This document shows, one piece after another, positions 45,449 through 54,829 of a DNA stretch of 64,000 nucleotides (its first letter is position 1; every line of letters begins with the position of its first letter). The position numbers and the translations under genes are program-made. Location of the stretch: positions 1,533,001 through 1,597,000 of the forward strand of contig NZ_CP020472.1 in assembly GCF_002075795.1 (NCBI RefSeq). The letters are read 5' to 3'. Origin of the DNA: Shewanella japonica. GTDB taxonomy: Bacteria; Pseudomonadota; Gammaproteobacteria; Enterobacterales; Shewanellaceae. The notes under the pieces are model-generated. The model was given only the letters and a program-made list of their open reading frames with translations. It was not told the origin of the DNA and searched no databases.

Positions 45449-46554
45449 TGATATATTTTTTCCCGTTGTTTTTGTTGTGTTCTACTGCTTTCTTAGATTT
45501 TTTTTCAAAAAATGTTCGAGCCCTTAATTATTTAAAATTCAGTATTTGCTGTTTTTCTATTGTTTTTCTGTTCACAATGCTAAGTCTTAAGGGAAATATT
45601 GAGCCTGATTATATCAGTTATTTCAATATTTTTAATAATACACCGTCACTTTTTGATTTCAATGCCGACTCTATTGCTGTCGCTAAAAAATCAGCATTTG
45701 GTATTGAATACGGTATATTAATCATAAATGGTTTCGTAAAAATATTCAGTGATAGGTATCAGTTACTTTTACTTGTTGTTGCTTTTTTAAATATATTTTT
45801 GATCATAAAAATCAGCTCATTTTTTAAAGAATGTCGCTATTTTGTTATCTTTGCTTTGGTTGCATTATTCTATCAAGGAATTTTTGTTCAAATTAGATTC
45901 GCTCTTTCTTGTTTCTTCTTATATTATTCTATATTGTTGTATCTAAGCTCTAGAGAAAATAACTTACTGAAAGTATTGTCCATAATTAATTTATTTTTTG
46001 GTGCCATCCTGCATAATGTTTGGGTAGTGACGATTTTTATGCCGCTTTTATTGAAGTTAAAAGGATTTATTAGAAAATATATACTTTTTTTATTTTTAGC
46101 AACGTTGCCATTAGTGTGGGTTGATCTTTTTGCTGTCGCAAAATGGATAGTGCAAAATCTATTTCCAAGATATAATGTATATATTTTGGATTATGATGGA
46201 TATAAAGCAAGTCCACTCCCATACTTCTGGAGATTGTTTTTAAATGTTTTTCTAATTCTATTATTATACTTCAAAGAATCAAATAGATATAAGGAGTTTT
46301 CAAATGTTGATTCCTTGTTACTTTCATTCTTGTTTATGAATCTTCTGATATGGGCTGTAGGTTATAACTTTCCAATATTGTACCGTGTGTCATGGTTTTT
46401 TGATATTGGATATGTTTTTTTTATTGTTTCATTCTATAAAAGTCATTTTATGTTTAAAAAAATTACTTTTTTTGTTATTTTTTCTTTATACCTTTTTTAC
46501 AGAGTATATAATGGTATGGATTCATATGATGAATTTTATTATGATTGGGTTTAA
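45448..46554 (+). CDS. wzy: Wzy-type polymerase (EpsG-like membrane protein)
   Basis: Membrane protein of 368 residues with about 10 hydrophobic segments and a large central loop. The pattern DYISYFNIFNNTP, EYGILIINGFVKIFSDRYQLLLLVVAFLN (in two blocks) and GIFVQIRFALSCFFLYYSI, followed by an AILHN motif, is that of the EpsG family used as Wzy in many O-antigen loci. It would join repeat units in the periplasm. ATG overlaps the upstream stop by one base, and its own stop overlaps the next start the same way. Confidence 0.85.
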   Translation: MIYFFPLFLLCSTAFLDFFSKNVRALNYLKFSICCFSIVFLFTMLSLKGNIEPDYISYFNIFNNTPSLFDFNADSIAVAKKSAFGIEYGILIINGFVKIFSDRYQLLLLVVAFLNIFLIIKISSFFKECRYFVIFALVALFYQGIFVQIRFALSCFFLYYSILLYLSSRENNLLKVLSIINLFFGAILHNVWVVTIFMPLLLKLKGFIRKYILFLFLATLPLVWVDLFAVAKWIVQNLFPRYNVYILDYDGYKASPLPYFWRLFLNVFLILLLYFKESNRYKEFSNVDSLLLSFLFMNLLIWAVGYNFPILYRVSWFFDIGYVFFIVSFYKSHFMFKKITFFVIFSLYLFYRVYNGMDSYDEFYYDWV

Positions 46555-47684
46555 TGGTGTTTTTGATGACAGATAAATTATTTGTTTTTAATTGTAGTTC
46601 TAATGTAGTTGGAGGTGCTGTTCAAAATTCAGTGAATTTTATCAAACAAATATATACTAGAAACGAACAGGAACAATGGTATTTTATCTTAAGTGAAGTT
46701 GTTTTTAGGCAGGTTGGGAGTTTTGTCAGTACCGACCGTCATTCAGTTTTTTCTAGTCCTGCAAAATCCTTTTTGTCGAGAGTTAAAATAAAACTACTAG
46801 TAAATAAGTTAAACCCATTTCTAGTATATACTTCAGCGGGGCCTTCTTATATTAATTTTAATTGTACCCATATTATGGGATGTAGCAATCCATATGTTTT
46901 AGGTCCGTCAAGAGCTTCATTGTCAATTCTGGGTGGTATTTATAGCCAAGTTAAGAGGAGATTGCATAGCCTTTACCAATTGTATCATTTTAGGAAGTCT
47001 GACTATTGGATTGTTCAAACTGAAGTGTCACTTAATCAGCTAATTGCTAAAGGGTTTCCAGAAAAAAATATTTTTGTTGTTTATAATTCTGTGTCGCTTG
47101 ACTTTTTAACTAAAAAAAATCAATTTGAAGATTTATCAAATAAAAAAGATATAAAAGTACTTGTTCCATCAGCTTATTATCCGCACAAAAATTTGAGTAT
47201 CATTCCGAAGATATTAAATAAGTTAAATAAACCAGGGGCTACTAAATTTAGTTTTTTCTTAACTGTTGAACCGTCAGCCTATGAATATTTAATTCAAGAT
47301 CCAGAGTTTAATCAAGTGCAACAGCATCTGACGAACCTAGGGCCATATAAACATAAAGACGCTGTTGATTTATACTGTAGTCACGATGTGATATTTCTAC
47401 CAAGTTTACTTGAGGTTTTTTCGACTTCCTATATTGAGTCAATGGCAATAAAAAAACCGTTAATCTTGCCTTCTTTAGAGTTTACCCAAGGAATTTGTTC
47501 TAATTATCCGTTGTACTATGATACAGATTCTATCGATAGCTGTATTGAATCCTTTAATCAAATTGGTAATTACTATAAATTCTCTGAAAAATATGTTCTT
47601 GTTTCAGAAACATTAATAACAAAGTATGGTTCGCAGAATGAAAGATATACCAAAATTTCAAATATTTTATTTAATTTAAAATGA
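46554..47684 (+). CDS. GT4-family glycosyltransferase
   Basis: Protein of 376 residues with a GT-B fold. The N-terminal half is divergent (NVVGGAVQNSVNFI). The C-terminal half shows the GT4 pattern: NIFVVYNSVSLDFL, VLVPSAYYPHKNLSIIPKIL, NLGPYKHKDAVDLYCSHDVIFLPSLLEVFSTSYIESMA across two blocks with the E-x7-E nucleotide-sugar motif, then KKPLILPS. Donor unknown; UDP-GalA or another available sugar is possible. The ATG at 46554 overlaps the wzy stop, so translation is coupled. Confidence 0.85.
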   Translation: MVFLMTDKLFVFNCSSNVVGGAVQNSVNFIKQIYTRNEQEQWYFILSEVVFRQVGSFVSTDRHSVFSSPAKSFLSRVKIKLLVNKLNPFLVYTSAGPSYINFNCTHIMGCSNPYVLGPSRASLSILGGIYSQVKRRLHSLYQLYHFRKSDYWIVQTEVSLNQLIAKGFPEKNIFVVYNSVSLDFLTKKNQFEDLSNKKDIKVLVPSAYYPHKNLSIIPKILNKLNKPGATKFSFFLTVEPSAYEYLIQDPEFNQVQQHLTNLGPYKHKDAVDLYCSHDVIFLPSLLEVFSTSYIESMAIKKPLILPSLEFTQGICSNYPLYYDTDSIDSCIESFNQIGNYYKFSEKYVLVSETLITKYGSQNERYTKISNILFNLK

Positions 47685-47691
47685 GGCTGTA

Positions 47692-48732
47692 ATGGACTTT
47701 AACTGTAAAACTCTTCTAATTACTGGAGGGACTGGTTCTTTTGGTAATGCTGTTTTAAAACGTTTCTTAAATACTAATATTAAGGAAATTCGCATTTTTT
47801 CACGTGATGAAAAAAAACAGGATGATATGCGTAAGGCCTTTAATAATGAAAAGTTAAAATTTTACATCGGTGATGTACGTGATCCGCAAAGTATATCCAC
47901 TGCAATGCGAGGTGTTGACTATGTTTTCCATGCTGCAGCTCTAAAACAGGTACCTTCATGTGAGTTTTATCCACTAGAAGCTGTTAAAACAAATGTTTTA
48001 GGGACAGAAAACGTTCTAGAATCTGCTATTTCTCATGGTGTGAATCGTGTTGTTTGTCTTAGTACTGATAAAGCAGTATACCCAATTAATGCTATGGGTA
48101 TATCTAAAGCGATGATGGAAAAAGTAATTGTAGCTAAAAGTCGTAATTTGGAAGGTACTAATACTGTTATCTCTGGTACTCGTTACGGTAATGTCATGGC
48201 TTCTCGTGGTTCAGTAATTCCTCTATTTATTCGTCAGGTTATAGAAAATACACCACTGACTTTAACAGACCCTTCTATGACCCGCTTTATGATGACTCTA
48301 GATGATGCTGTCGACCTTGTTTTGCACGCTTTTGAACATGGTAAAAATGGTGATATTTTTGTGCAAAAAGCACCAGCCGCAACGATTGAAGTTTTAACAC
48401 ATGCAATTCTTGAAATGATTGGTAAACCAGAACATAAAGTGAATGTGATTGGTACACGCCATGGTGAAAAGTTATTTGAAGCATTATGCAGTCGTGAAGA
48501 AATGTTCGTTGCTCAGGATCAAGGCGATTACTATCGAATTCCTGCAGATAACCGCGATTTAAATTATGCTCAATACACTGAAGAAGGTGAAAAAGATTTA
48601 TCAGTAATCGAAGATTATAACTCACACAATACTAAACGTTTAGATGTTGAAGGTATGAAAGATTTATTGCGTAAGCTTGATTTCATGCGTGAGATCGAAA
48701 CTGGTAATATAGTTGTTCCAGAAGGTGTTTAA
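47692..48732 (+). CDS. fnlA: UDP-GlcNAc 4,6-dehydratase/5-epimerase (FnlA/CapE/WbjB)
   Basis: First enzyme of UDP-L-FucNAc synthesis (346 residues). SDR with LLITGGTGSFGNAVLKRFL, FSRDEKKQDDMRKAF, AAALKQVPSCEFYPLEAVKTNV, the STDKAVYPINAMGISKAMMEK active site and SGTRYGNVMASRGSVIPLF. It makes UDP-2-acetamido-2,6-dideoxy-L-arabino-hexos-4-ulose. It is followed without gap by fnlB and fnlC, the standard order of the L-FucNAc cassette. Codon and base use become less AT-rich here than in the preceding four genes. Confidence 0.95.
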   Translation: MDFNCKTLLITGGTGSFGNAVLKRFLNTNIKEIRIFSRDEKKQDDMRKAFNNEKLKFYIGDVRDPQSISTAMRGVDYVFHAAALKQVPSCEFYPLEAVKTNVLGTENVLESAISHGVNRVVCLSTDKAVYPINAMGISKAMMEKVIVAKSRNLEGTNTVISGTRYGNVMASRGSVIPLFIRQVIENTPLTLTDPSMTRFMMTLDDAVDLVLHAFEHGKNGDIFVQKAPAATIEVLTHAILEMIGKPEHKVNVIGTRHGEKLFEALCSREEMFVAQDQGDYYRIPADNRDLNYAQYTEEGEKDLSVIEDYNSHNTKRLDVEGMKDLLRKLDFMREIETGNIVVPEGV

Positions 48733-49842
48733 ATGAATATTTTAGTTACAGGTGCTAATGGTTTTATTGGCAGAAATTTATGTATTTTTTTGAAAGAAGC
48801 CGGTTTTGTGAATGTTGAAAAAATTACACTTGATGATAACGAAGACAGTGTAGTCAAAAAAGTTAAATCTGCTGATTTTATCTATCATCTTGCGGGTATT
48901 AACCGCCCGCCAAATGATGACGAGTTTAAAAAAGGCAACACTGATTTAACTAAAAATATTGTAAATACACTTATTGAATCAGGGCGTAAGACGCCAATTC
49001 TATTAACATCATCTATTCAAGCTGAATTAGATAACCCTTACGGAGTAAGCAAGGCTGGTGCAGAGGAAGCTGTCGCGGCATATCAGCAACAAACAGGTGC
49101 TGCAACCCACATTTACAGATTACCTAATGTGTTTGGTAAATGGTGTCTTCCAAACTATAACTCTGCCGTAGCTACTTTTTGCTATAACACGATAAATGAT
49201 TTACCAATCATTATCCATAATCCTGACGCAGTACTCAACCTCGTATATATCGATGACGTTTGTAAGTCTTTTGTAGAGATACTAACTAACGCACCTCAAT
49301 CAACAGACATGTATAGTATTGTTGAGCCTATTTATGAATCTACAGTCGGTGAAGTTGTTTCATTATTAACAGAGTTTAAAGATAGTCGAGAAAGTTTGAT
49401 TTCGGCTAAAGCAGGTGAAGGCTTTGTTCGTGCGCTTTACTCAACTTATGTAAGTTATTTGGCACCATCCCAGTTTGATTATTCAGTTACTCGTCATAGC
49501 GATGAACGTGGTACTTTTGTGGAGATGCTTAAAACTAAAGAATCAGGTCAGTTCTCATTTTTTACTGCTCACCCAGGCATTACTCGTGGTGGACACTATC
49601 ATCATACGAAAACAGAGAAGTTTTTAGTTATTAATGGTAAGGCATTATATAAGTTTAGGCATATTGTTACTGGTGAATCCTATGAACTTACTGTTGACGG
49701 TGAAGAGTCGCGTATAGTAGAAACTGCACCTGGGTGGACACATGATATTACCAATATTGGAGATAGTGAGTTAGTCGTTATGCTTTGGGCCAATGAAATA
49801 TTTGATAGAGCAGCACCGGATACAATTACCTGCCCACTGTAA
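48733..49842 (+). CDS. fnlB: UDP-6-deoxy-talose-type 4-reductase with cupin domain (FnlB/CapF/WbjC)
   Basis: Two-domain enzyme of 369 residues, second step to UDP-L-FucNAc. The N-terminal SDR (MNILVTGANGFIGRNLC; YGVSKAGAEEAV) reduces the 4-keto group. The C-terminal cupin (about 255-369: RHSDERGTFVEMLKTKESGQFSFF across two blocks, HPGITRGGHYHHTKTEKFLV) acts as a C3 epimerase and binds zinc through HYHHTKTEKF residues. This fusion is diagnostic of the FucNAc pathway. Confidence 0.95.
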   Translation: MNILVTGANGFIGRNLCIFLKEAGFVNVEKITLDDNEDSVVKKVKSADFIYHLAGINRPPNDDEFKKGNTDLTKNIVNTLIESGRKTPILLTSSIQAELDNPYGVSKAGAEEAVAAYQQQTGAATHIYRLPNVFGKWCLPNYNSAVATFCYNTINDLPIIIHNPDAVLNLVYIDDVCKSFVEILTNAPQSTDMYSIVEPIYESTVGEVVSLLTEFKDSRESLISAKAGEGFVRALYSTYVSYLAPSQFDYSVTRHSDERGTFVEMLKTKESGQFSFFTAHPGITRGGHYHHTKTEKFLVINGKALYKFRHIVTGESYELTVDGEESRIVETAPGWTHDITNIGDSELVVMLWANEIFDRAAPDTITCPL

Positions 49843-49857
49843 GTAAGAGAAAAAATT

Positions 49858-50988
49858 ATGAAAAAACTAAAAGTAATGTCAGTGGTTGGAACTCGACCTG
49901 AAATCATTCGTCTTTCTAGGGTTTTAGCCAAGCTAGACGAACACTGTGAGCATATTTTGGTTCATACCGGTCAGAATTATGATTTTGAATTAAATGAGGT
50001 ATTTTTTAACGATTTAGGGGTTCGAAAACCAGATTGTTTTTTAAACGCTGCAGGTAAAAATGCAGCAGAAACGATCGGTCAAGTAATCATTAAAGTTGAT
50101 CAAGCGTTAGAAGAAATCTGCCCTGATGCTATGCTGGTTCTTGGTGATACAAATTCTTGCCTCTCTGCTATTCCTGCAAAACGTCGCAAAGTTCCAATCT
50201 TCCATATGGAAGCGGGGAATCGCTGTTTTGATCAGCGAGTTCCAGAAGAAACCAATCGCCGTATTGTCGATCACACAGCAGATATCAATCTAACCTACAG
50301 TTCAATAGCAAGAGATTACCTATTGGCTGAAGGTTTACCCGCTGATCGTGTCATTAAAACGGGTAGTCCAATGTTCGAGGTGTTGAATTACTACATGCCT
50401 CAAATAGATGGTTCGGATGTTTTAACTCGACTGAAGTTAGAGCAAAGACAGTTTTTTGTAGTAAGTGCCCATCGTGAAGAGAATGTAGACTCACCAAAGC
50501 AGTTGGCTAAACTGGCTGAAACCTTAAATACCGTTGCTGCACATTATGATTTACCTGTTATTGTGTCTACTCATCCTCGTACGCGTAACCGTATTGAAGC
50601 TCAGGGTGTTGAATTCCACAAGAATATTCAATTACTTAAACCGCTGGGTTTTCATGACTATAACCATCTGCAAAAAAATGCAAAGGCAGTGTTATCAGAC
50701 AGTGGAACAATTAACGAAGAGTCTTCTATTATGAACTTCCCTGCATTAAACATGCGAGAGGCTCATGAGCGTCCAGAAGGGATGGAAGAAGCATCAGTCA
50801 TGATGGTTGGTCTTGAAGTTGACCGCGTAATGCAAGCGTTGCAAGTTTTAGAATCACAACCTTGTGGTGATGATCGACTACTGCGTCCTGTTTATGATTA
50901 TAGTATGCCAAATGTGTCAGCCAAAATGGTTAGAATTATTCATTCATATACCGATTATATTAAACGAGTAGTCTGGAAAGAATACTAA
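49858..50988 (+). CDS. fnlC: UDP-N-acetyl-L-fucosamine synthase, C2 epimerase (FnlC/CapG/WbjD)
   Basis: Protein of 376 residues related to UDP-GlcNAc 2-epimerases (WecB family); completes UDP-L-FucNAc. Key regions are MSVVGTRPEIIRLSRVL, HTGQNYDFELNEVFF, MLVLGDTNSCLSAI, HMEAGNRCFDQRVPEETNRRIVDH in two blocks, VVSAHREENVD and LSDSGTINEESS, all intact. Third gene of the fnlA-fnlB-fnlC cassette. Confidence 0.95.
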   Translation: MKKLKVMSVVGTRPEIIRLSRVLAKLDEHCEHILVHTGQNYDFELNEVFFNDLGVRKPDCFLNAAGKNAAETIGQVIIKVDQALEEICPDAMLVLGDTNSCLSAIPAKRRKVPIFHMEAGNRCFDQRVPEETNRRIVDHTADINLTYSSIARDYLLAEGLPADRVIKTGSPMFEVLNYYMPQIDGSDVLTRLKLEQRQFFVVSAHREENVDSPKQLAKLAETLNTVAAHYDLPVIVSTHPRTRNRIEAQGVEFHKNIQLLKPLGFHDYNHLQKNAKAVLSDSGTINEESSIMNFPALNMREAHERPEGMEEASVMMVGLEVDRVMQALQVLESQPCGDDRLLRPVYDYSMPNVSAKMVRIIHSYTDYIKRVVWKEY

Positions 50989-51055
50989 TCGAAAAAGTGG
51001 GCTCACTAATAGGCATTAGTAAGCCAGTGATTAAACTTTTTATATAGAGGTTAGT

Positions 51056-52264
51056 TTGAAAATTCTTATTGTTACTCAGTGGTTCGATCCAGAGCCAACT
51101 TTTAAAGGTTTGTTGTTTGCTAAGACTCTGGTAGAAAAAGGGCATGAAGTCGAAGTTATTACTGGGTTTCCTAACTACCCGGGTGGCAAGTTATATGATG
51201 GGTACAAAATCAGTTTTTATCAAAAAGAAGTGCTTGATGGTGTCATTGTTCATAGGGTGCCACTTTATCCTAGCCATGATAGTTCTTCGATAAAGCGTAT
51301 TTTTAATTATGTCAGTTTTGCAGCTAGCTCTTTATTTTGTGGTTTATTAAAAGCTGAAAAACCTGATGTTATCTATAGTTATCATCCACCATTAACGACA
51401 TCCTTATCAGCTCTTTTTATTGGTTTAATTCGAAGGGTTCCTTTTGTTCCAGATATCCAAGATCTATGGCCAGATACCTTAAGTGCAACTGGCATGCTGA
51501 ATAATACTAAGGCATTGTCAATTGTGGAACGTGTTTGTCAGTTCGTTTATAAACGTTCGGCTAAAATAGTTGTACTTTCTCCCGGTTTTAAAAGCAGGCT
51601 AATTTCTAGAGGTATAAAAGAAGATAAAATAGAAGTGATATATAACTGGTGTGATGAGTTATCATTAAGGCACTCTGTTGGTAGTTCAGTTAACCTACCT
51701 GATAATGGACGTTTAAATTTAGTTTTTGCAGGTAATTTAGGTTTTGCACAGGGTTTGCCAAGTATTATAAATGCTGCAGAAAAATTACATTCCAAAAATA
51801 TACCTATCAATATTGTTTTAATTGGTGATGGTGTTTCTAAAGCTGATGCAGTAAAGAAAGTTAAAGAGTCTAAAGTCAACAATGTTTATTTTCTGCCACG
51901 AGTTCCAATGAATGAAGTGGGTAGTTTATTAGAAAAAGCAGACATGCTTTTAGTTCATCTAACTGATAATGAACTTTTTTCTATAACAGTTCCTTCTAGA
52001 ACTCAAGCTTATTTGGCAATGGGGAAACCTATTATTATGGGAGTTAATGGAGATGCGGCCTCTTTAATCGAAACATCCAAATCTGGGATTTGCTGCCAAG
52101 CTAATTCTTCCACGTCACTAGCGGAAGCAATTGAGCAGATGGTTTTTCTTCCTCAGAGTGAAAGGAAGGTTATGAGTGATAATGCGAAGCAGTTTTACAA
52201 CGAAGAGTTATCATTGAATAAAGGTGTCAATAAGTTTATTTCGGTTTTTAAGGAAGTAAAATGA
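51056..52264 (+). CDS. wbuB: WbuB-like GT4 glycosyltransferase, probable L-FucNAc transferase
   Basis: GT-B enzyme of 402 residues. N-terminal marks are ILIVTQWFDPEPTFKGLLFAK, GFPNYPGGKLYDGYK and DIQDLWPDTLSATGML; the C-terminal half has AGNLGFAQGLPSIINAA and the E-containing ITVPSRTQAYLAMGKPII. This is the WbuB type that follows fnlA-C in E. coli and elsewhere, and context makes L-FucNAc the likely donor sugar. The start is TTG at 51056 with GAGG five bases upstream. The stop overlaps the next gene as ATGA. Confidence 0.88.
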   Translation: MKILIVTQWFDPEPTFKGLLFAKTLVEKGHEVEVITGFPNYPGGKLYDGYKISFYQKEVLDGVIVHRVPLYPSHDSSSIKRIFNYVSFAASSLFCGLLKAEKPDVIYSYHPPLTTSLSALFIGLIRRVPFVPDIQDLWPDTLSATGMLNNTKALSIVERVCQFVYKRSAKIVVLSPGFKSRLISRGIKEDKIEVIYNWCDELSLRHSVGSSVNLPDNGRLNLVFAGNLGFAQGLPSIINAAEKLHSKNIPINIVLIGDGVSKADAVKKVKESKVNNVYFLPRVPMNEVGSLLEKADMLLVHLTDNELFSITVPSRTQAYLAMGKPIIMGVNGDAASLIETSKSGICCQANSSTSLAEAIEQMVFLPQSERKVMSDNAKQFYNEELSLNKGVNKFISVFKEVK

Positions 52265-52857
52265 AACGATTTTTCGATATTATAGTATCTCTATTTGTGC
52301 TTATTATGCTTTCACCAGTAATTCTAGTTACTGCGATATTTATTAGAATTAAACTAGGTAGCCCTGTACTCTTTAAGCAGCAACGTCCTGGTCTCTTTGG
52401 TAATCCATTTTACATGTTAAAATTCAGAAGTATGTTGGATTCTGAAGGGAAAGATGGTCTACCGTTACCTGATGATCAACGCTTAACTCCTTTTGGTCAA
52501 AAACTACGTGCCACTAGTCTAGATGAACTCCCAGGTTTAATCAGTGTCCTAAAAGGTGATATGTCTTTAGTTGGCCCGAGACCTTTATTAATGCAATATT
52601 TGCCTCTCTTTAATCAACGACAAGCTACTCGACATAATGTTCGGCCTGGTATTACCGGCTGGGCGCAAGTTAATGGACGTAATGCAATTAGCTGGGAACA
52701 AAAATTTGAATATGATGCTTGGTACGTAGAAAACCGTTCATTTAGGTTAGATATTAAAATTTTATTGTTAACGGTTAAAAAAGTATTTCTTAAAGAAGAT
52801 ATCGCTGCTGATGGGCATGTAACTATCGAACCTTTTAAGGGGAGTGATAATGATTAA
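52261..52857 (+). CDS. pglC: PglC-type initiating phosphoglycosyl transferase
   Basis: Monotopic membrane enzyme of 198 residues that transfers sugar 1-phosphate to undecaprenyl phosphate and so starts each repeat unit. The re-entrant helix MKRFFDIIVSLFVLIMLSPVIL is followed by the family core FKQQRPGLFGNPFYMLKFRSM, LRATSLDELPGLISVLKGDMSLVGPRPLL (in two blocks with the catalytic Asp-Glu pair) and RPGITGWAQVNGRN. It is the short form without extra membrane segments, like PglC, for which UDP-diNAcBac is the donor. The neighbouring pglD and aminotransferase genes support that donor. Confidence 0.92.
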   Translation: MKRFFDIIVSLFVLIMLSPVILVTAIFIRIKLGSPVLFKQQRPGLFGNPFYMLKFRSMLDSEGKDGLPLPDDQRLTPFGQKLRATSLDELPGLISVLKGDMSLVGPRPLLMQYLPLFNQRQATRHNVRPGITGWAQVNGRNAISWEQKFEYDAWYVENRSFRLDIKILLLTVKKVFLKEDIAADGHVTIEPFKGSDND

Positions 52858-53500
52858 GCGTTGTGCCATTCTAGGGGCCAGTGGTCACGGAAAAGTGATC
52901 GCTGAAATTGCAGAACTTAATCATTTTACAGAAATACATTTTTTTGATGATCGTTGGCCGAAATTACAAAATATTGAGCATTGGACTGTTTTTGGAGATA
53001 CTCTAGAACTACTCTCATTAGTTGATCAATATGAGTTAGTTGTAGTTGCAATTGGAAATAATGAAATTCGTCTTGATAAAGTGAATTTGTTAAAGTCCTC
53101 AGGTGCTAAGCTTTCTGTTTTAACTCATCCATCTGCAATAATCAGTAGTTATTCCCAATTGGGAGAAGGCTGTGTTGTTATGGCTAATGCCGTCGTAAAT
53201 CCATTTTCTTTAATAGGAAATGCCTGCATAGTCAATACTAGCGCGACAATTGATCATGACTGCATAATCGCCAATGGTGTTCATGTCAGCCCCGGTGCAA
53301 ATCTTGCTGGCGGCGTCAAAGTAGGAACTATTAGCTGGATAGGGATTGGTGCGCAGGTAAAACAGTTGGTTAAAATTGGCGAGAATGTTGTTGTTGGGGC
53401 TGGTGCAACGGTATTACATGATGTTGCAGACTCTAAGACCGTTGTTGGTTGCCCAGCTCGTCCTTTACATATCAATTTTAAAACAATTAGCAAAATATAA
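52850..53500 (+). CDS. pglD: PglD-like sugar acetyltransferase
   Basis: NeuD/PglD family protein of 216 residues that acetylates UDP-4-amino sugars. The Rossmann-like start CAILGASGHGKVIAEIAEL is followed by a left-handed beta-helix with hexapeptide turns; the likely catalytic His is in TSATIDHDCIIANGVHVSPGANLAGG (two blocks), and the end reads VVGCPARPL. The ATG at 52850 has GGGGAG upstream and overlaps the pglC stop. It would complete UDP-di-N-acetylbacillosamine, the probable PglC substrate. Confidence 0.9.
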   Translation: MIKRCAILGASGHGKVIAEIAELNHFTEIHFFDDRWPKLQNIEHWTVFGDTLELLSLVDQYELVVVAIGNNEIRLDKVNLLKSSGAKLSVLTHPSAIISSYSQLGEGCVVMANAVVNPFSLIGNACIVNTSATIDHDCIIANGVHVSPGANLAGGVKVGTISWIGIGAQVKQLVKIGENVVVGAGATVLHDVADSKTVVGCPARPLHINFKTISKI

Positions 53501-53636
53501 TAGTAAATTTTTCATTGGTTTTGTGGTTATTAGTATCAGAAACTAGTTCGTTCAAAGTATCTTTTTTTTAAAGCTCTTGAAATAAGTGTTTTAGTATTTA
53601 GTGCTCAAGAATTATATTTTTATTTTGGAATAAATA

Positions 53637-54812
53637 ATGCTCAATACAGAATTTTCTCCTTGGCCTTCTTTTTCACAAGAAGAGGCAGATGCAGTCAGTC
53701 ATGTTTTATTGTCAAATAAAGTCAATTATTGGACTGGTCAAGAATGCCGCAATTTTGAAACTGAATTTGCTGCTTGGGTTGATTGTAAGCATGCGATTGC
53801 TTTAGCTAATGGTACGCTAGCGTTAGATCTTGCTCTAAAAGCATTAGACGTGGGGGGTGGCGATGAAGTTATTACGACTCCGCGTACATTTTTAGCTTCT
53901 GTATCTTCAATTATTACAGCAGGCGCGATACCAGTTTTTGCAGATGTTGATTTAAATAGCCAGAATATCACTGCTGAAAGCATTGAGGCTGTATTAACAG
54001 AAAGTACTAAAGCTGTGATTGTCGTTCACCTTGCAGGTATGCCTGCTGAGATGGATGCTATCATGGCACTTTCTGACAAACATGGTTTCAAAGTTATTGA
54101 GGACTGTGCTCAAGCCCATGGTGCTAAATACAAAGGCCGGAGTGTTGGTTCTATTGGTCATATCGGTGCATGGTCATTTTGTCAGGATAAAATTATGACT
54201 ACCGGTGGTGAAGGTGGCATGGTTACTACCAACGATCAATCTTTATGGTCAACAATGTGGTCTTATAAAGATCATGGCAAAAGTTTTGACGCTATATATA
54301 ACCGTGTACATCCACCAGGATTTCGTTGGCTGCATGAAAGCTTTGGTACTAACTGGCGGATGACCGAAATGCAAGGCACGATTGGTCGCATTCAATTAAC
54401 CCGTATTCATGACTGGACAACCAAACGGCAATACAATGCAAAAACATTAGACGAAGCTGTTTCGGATATTAATGTAGTACGTACCATTGTCGTGCCTGAT
54501 TATATCGATCATGCAGAATATAAGCATTATATGTTTGTTATTCCTGAGAACTTAGCTGAGGGGTGGTCGAGAGACCGTATAGTGGATAACATAATGGCTC
54601 TTGGCGTACCAGCTTTTCAAGGTAGTTGCTCAGAGGTGTATTTAGAAAAAGCTTTTGATAACACACCGTGGCGTCCTGAACAGCGCTTAAAAAATGCGGT
54701 TGAATTAGGGGAGAATAGCTTAATGTTTTTAGTCCACCCAACCCTAACGGATAACGAAGTACTTAAAACAAGTCGTATAATTAAACATGTCTTGTTAAAG
54801 GCCCAGAAGTAA
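53637..54812 (+). CDS. DegT-family aminotransferase, probable UDP-4-amino-sugar synthesis (PglE role)
   Basis: PLP aminotransferase of 391 residues. FSPWPSFSQEEADAV, LANGTLALDLALKAL, ITTPRTFLASVSSIITAGAIPVF (two blocks), IEDCAQAHGAKYKGRSVG and the PLP lysine K185 in SFCQDKIMTTGGEGG mark a sugar aminotransferase of the group found next to pglC/pglD-type genes in Acinetobacter and marine bacteria. With the PglF-like dehydratase at 57339 it should give UDP-4-amino-4,6-dideoxy-GlcNAc. The exact 4-amino stereochemistry is inferred from neighbours. A second degT gene (wecE) in the locus serves the dTDP pathway. Confidence 0.85.
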   Translation: MLNTEFSPWPSFSQEEADAVSHVLLSNKVNYWTGQECRNFETEFAAWVDCKHAIALANGTLALDLALKALDVGGGDEVITTPRTFLASVSSIITAGAIPVFADVDLNSQNITAESIEAVLTESTKAVIVVHLAGMPAEMDAIMALSDKHGFKVIEDCAQAHGAKYKGRSVGSIGHIGAWSFCQDKIMTTGGEGGMVTTNDQSLWSTMWSYKDHGKSFDAIYNRVHPPGFRWLHESFGTNWRMTEMQGTIGRIQLTRIHDWTTKRQYNAKTLDEAVSDINVVRTIVVPDYIDHAEYKHYMFVIPENLAEGWSRDRIVDNIMALGVPAFQGSCSEVYLEKAFDNTPWRPEQRLKNAVELGENSLMFLVHPTLTDNEVLKTSRIIKHVLLKAQK

Positions 54813-54829
54813 TACAAGGTTATAATTGA

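Noticed and set aside
48287..48625. 112-residue minus-strand frame
   Set aside because: Antisense shadow of fnlA.
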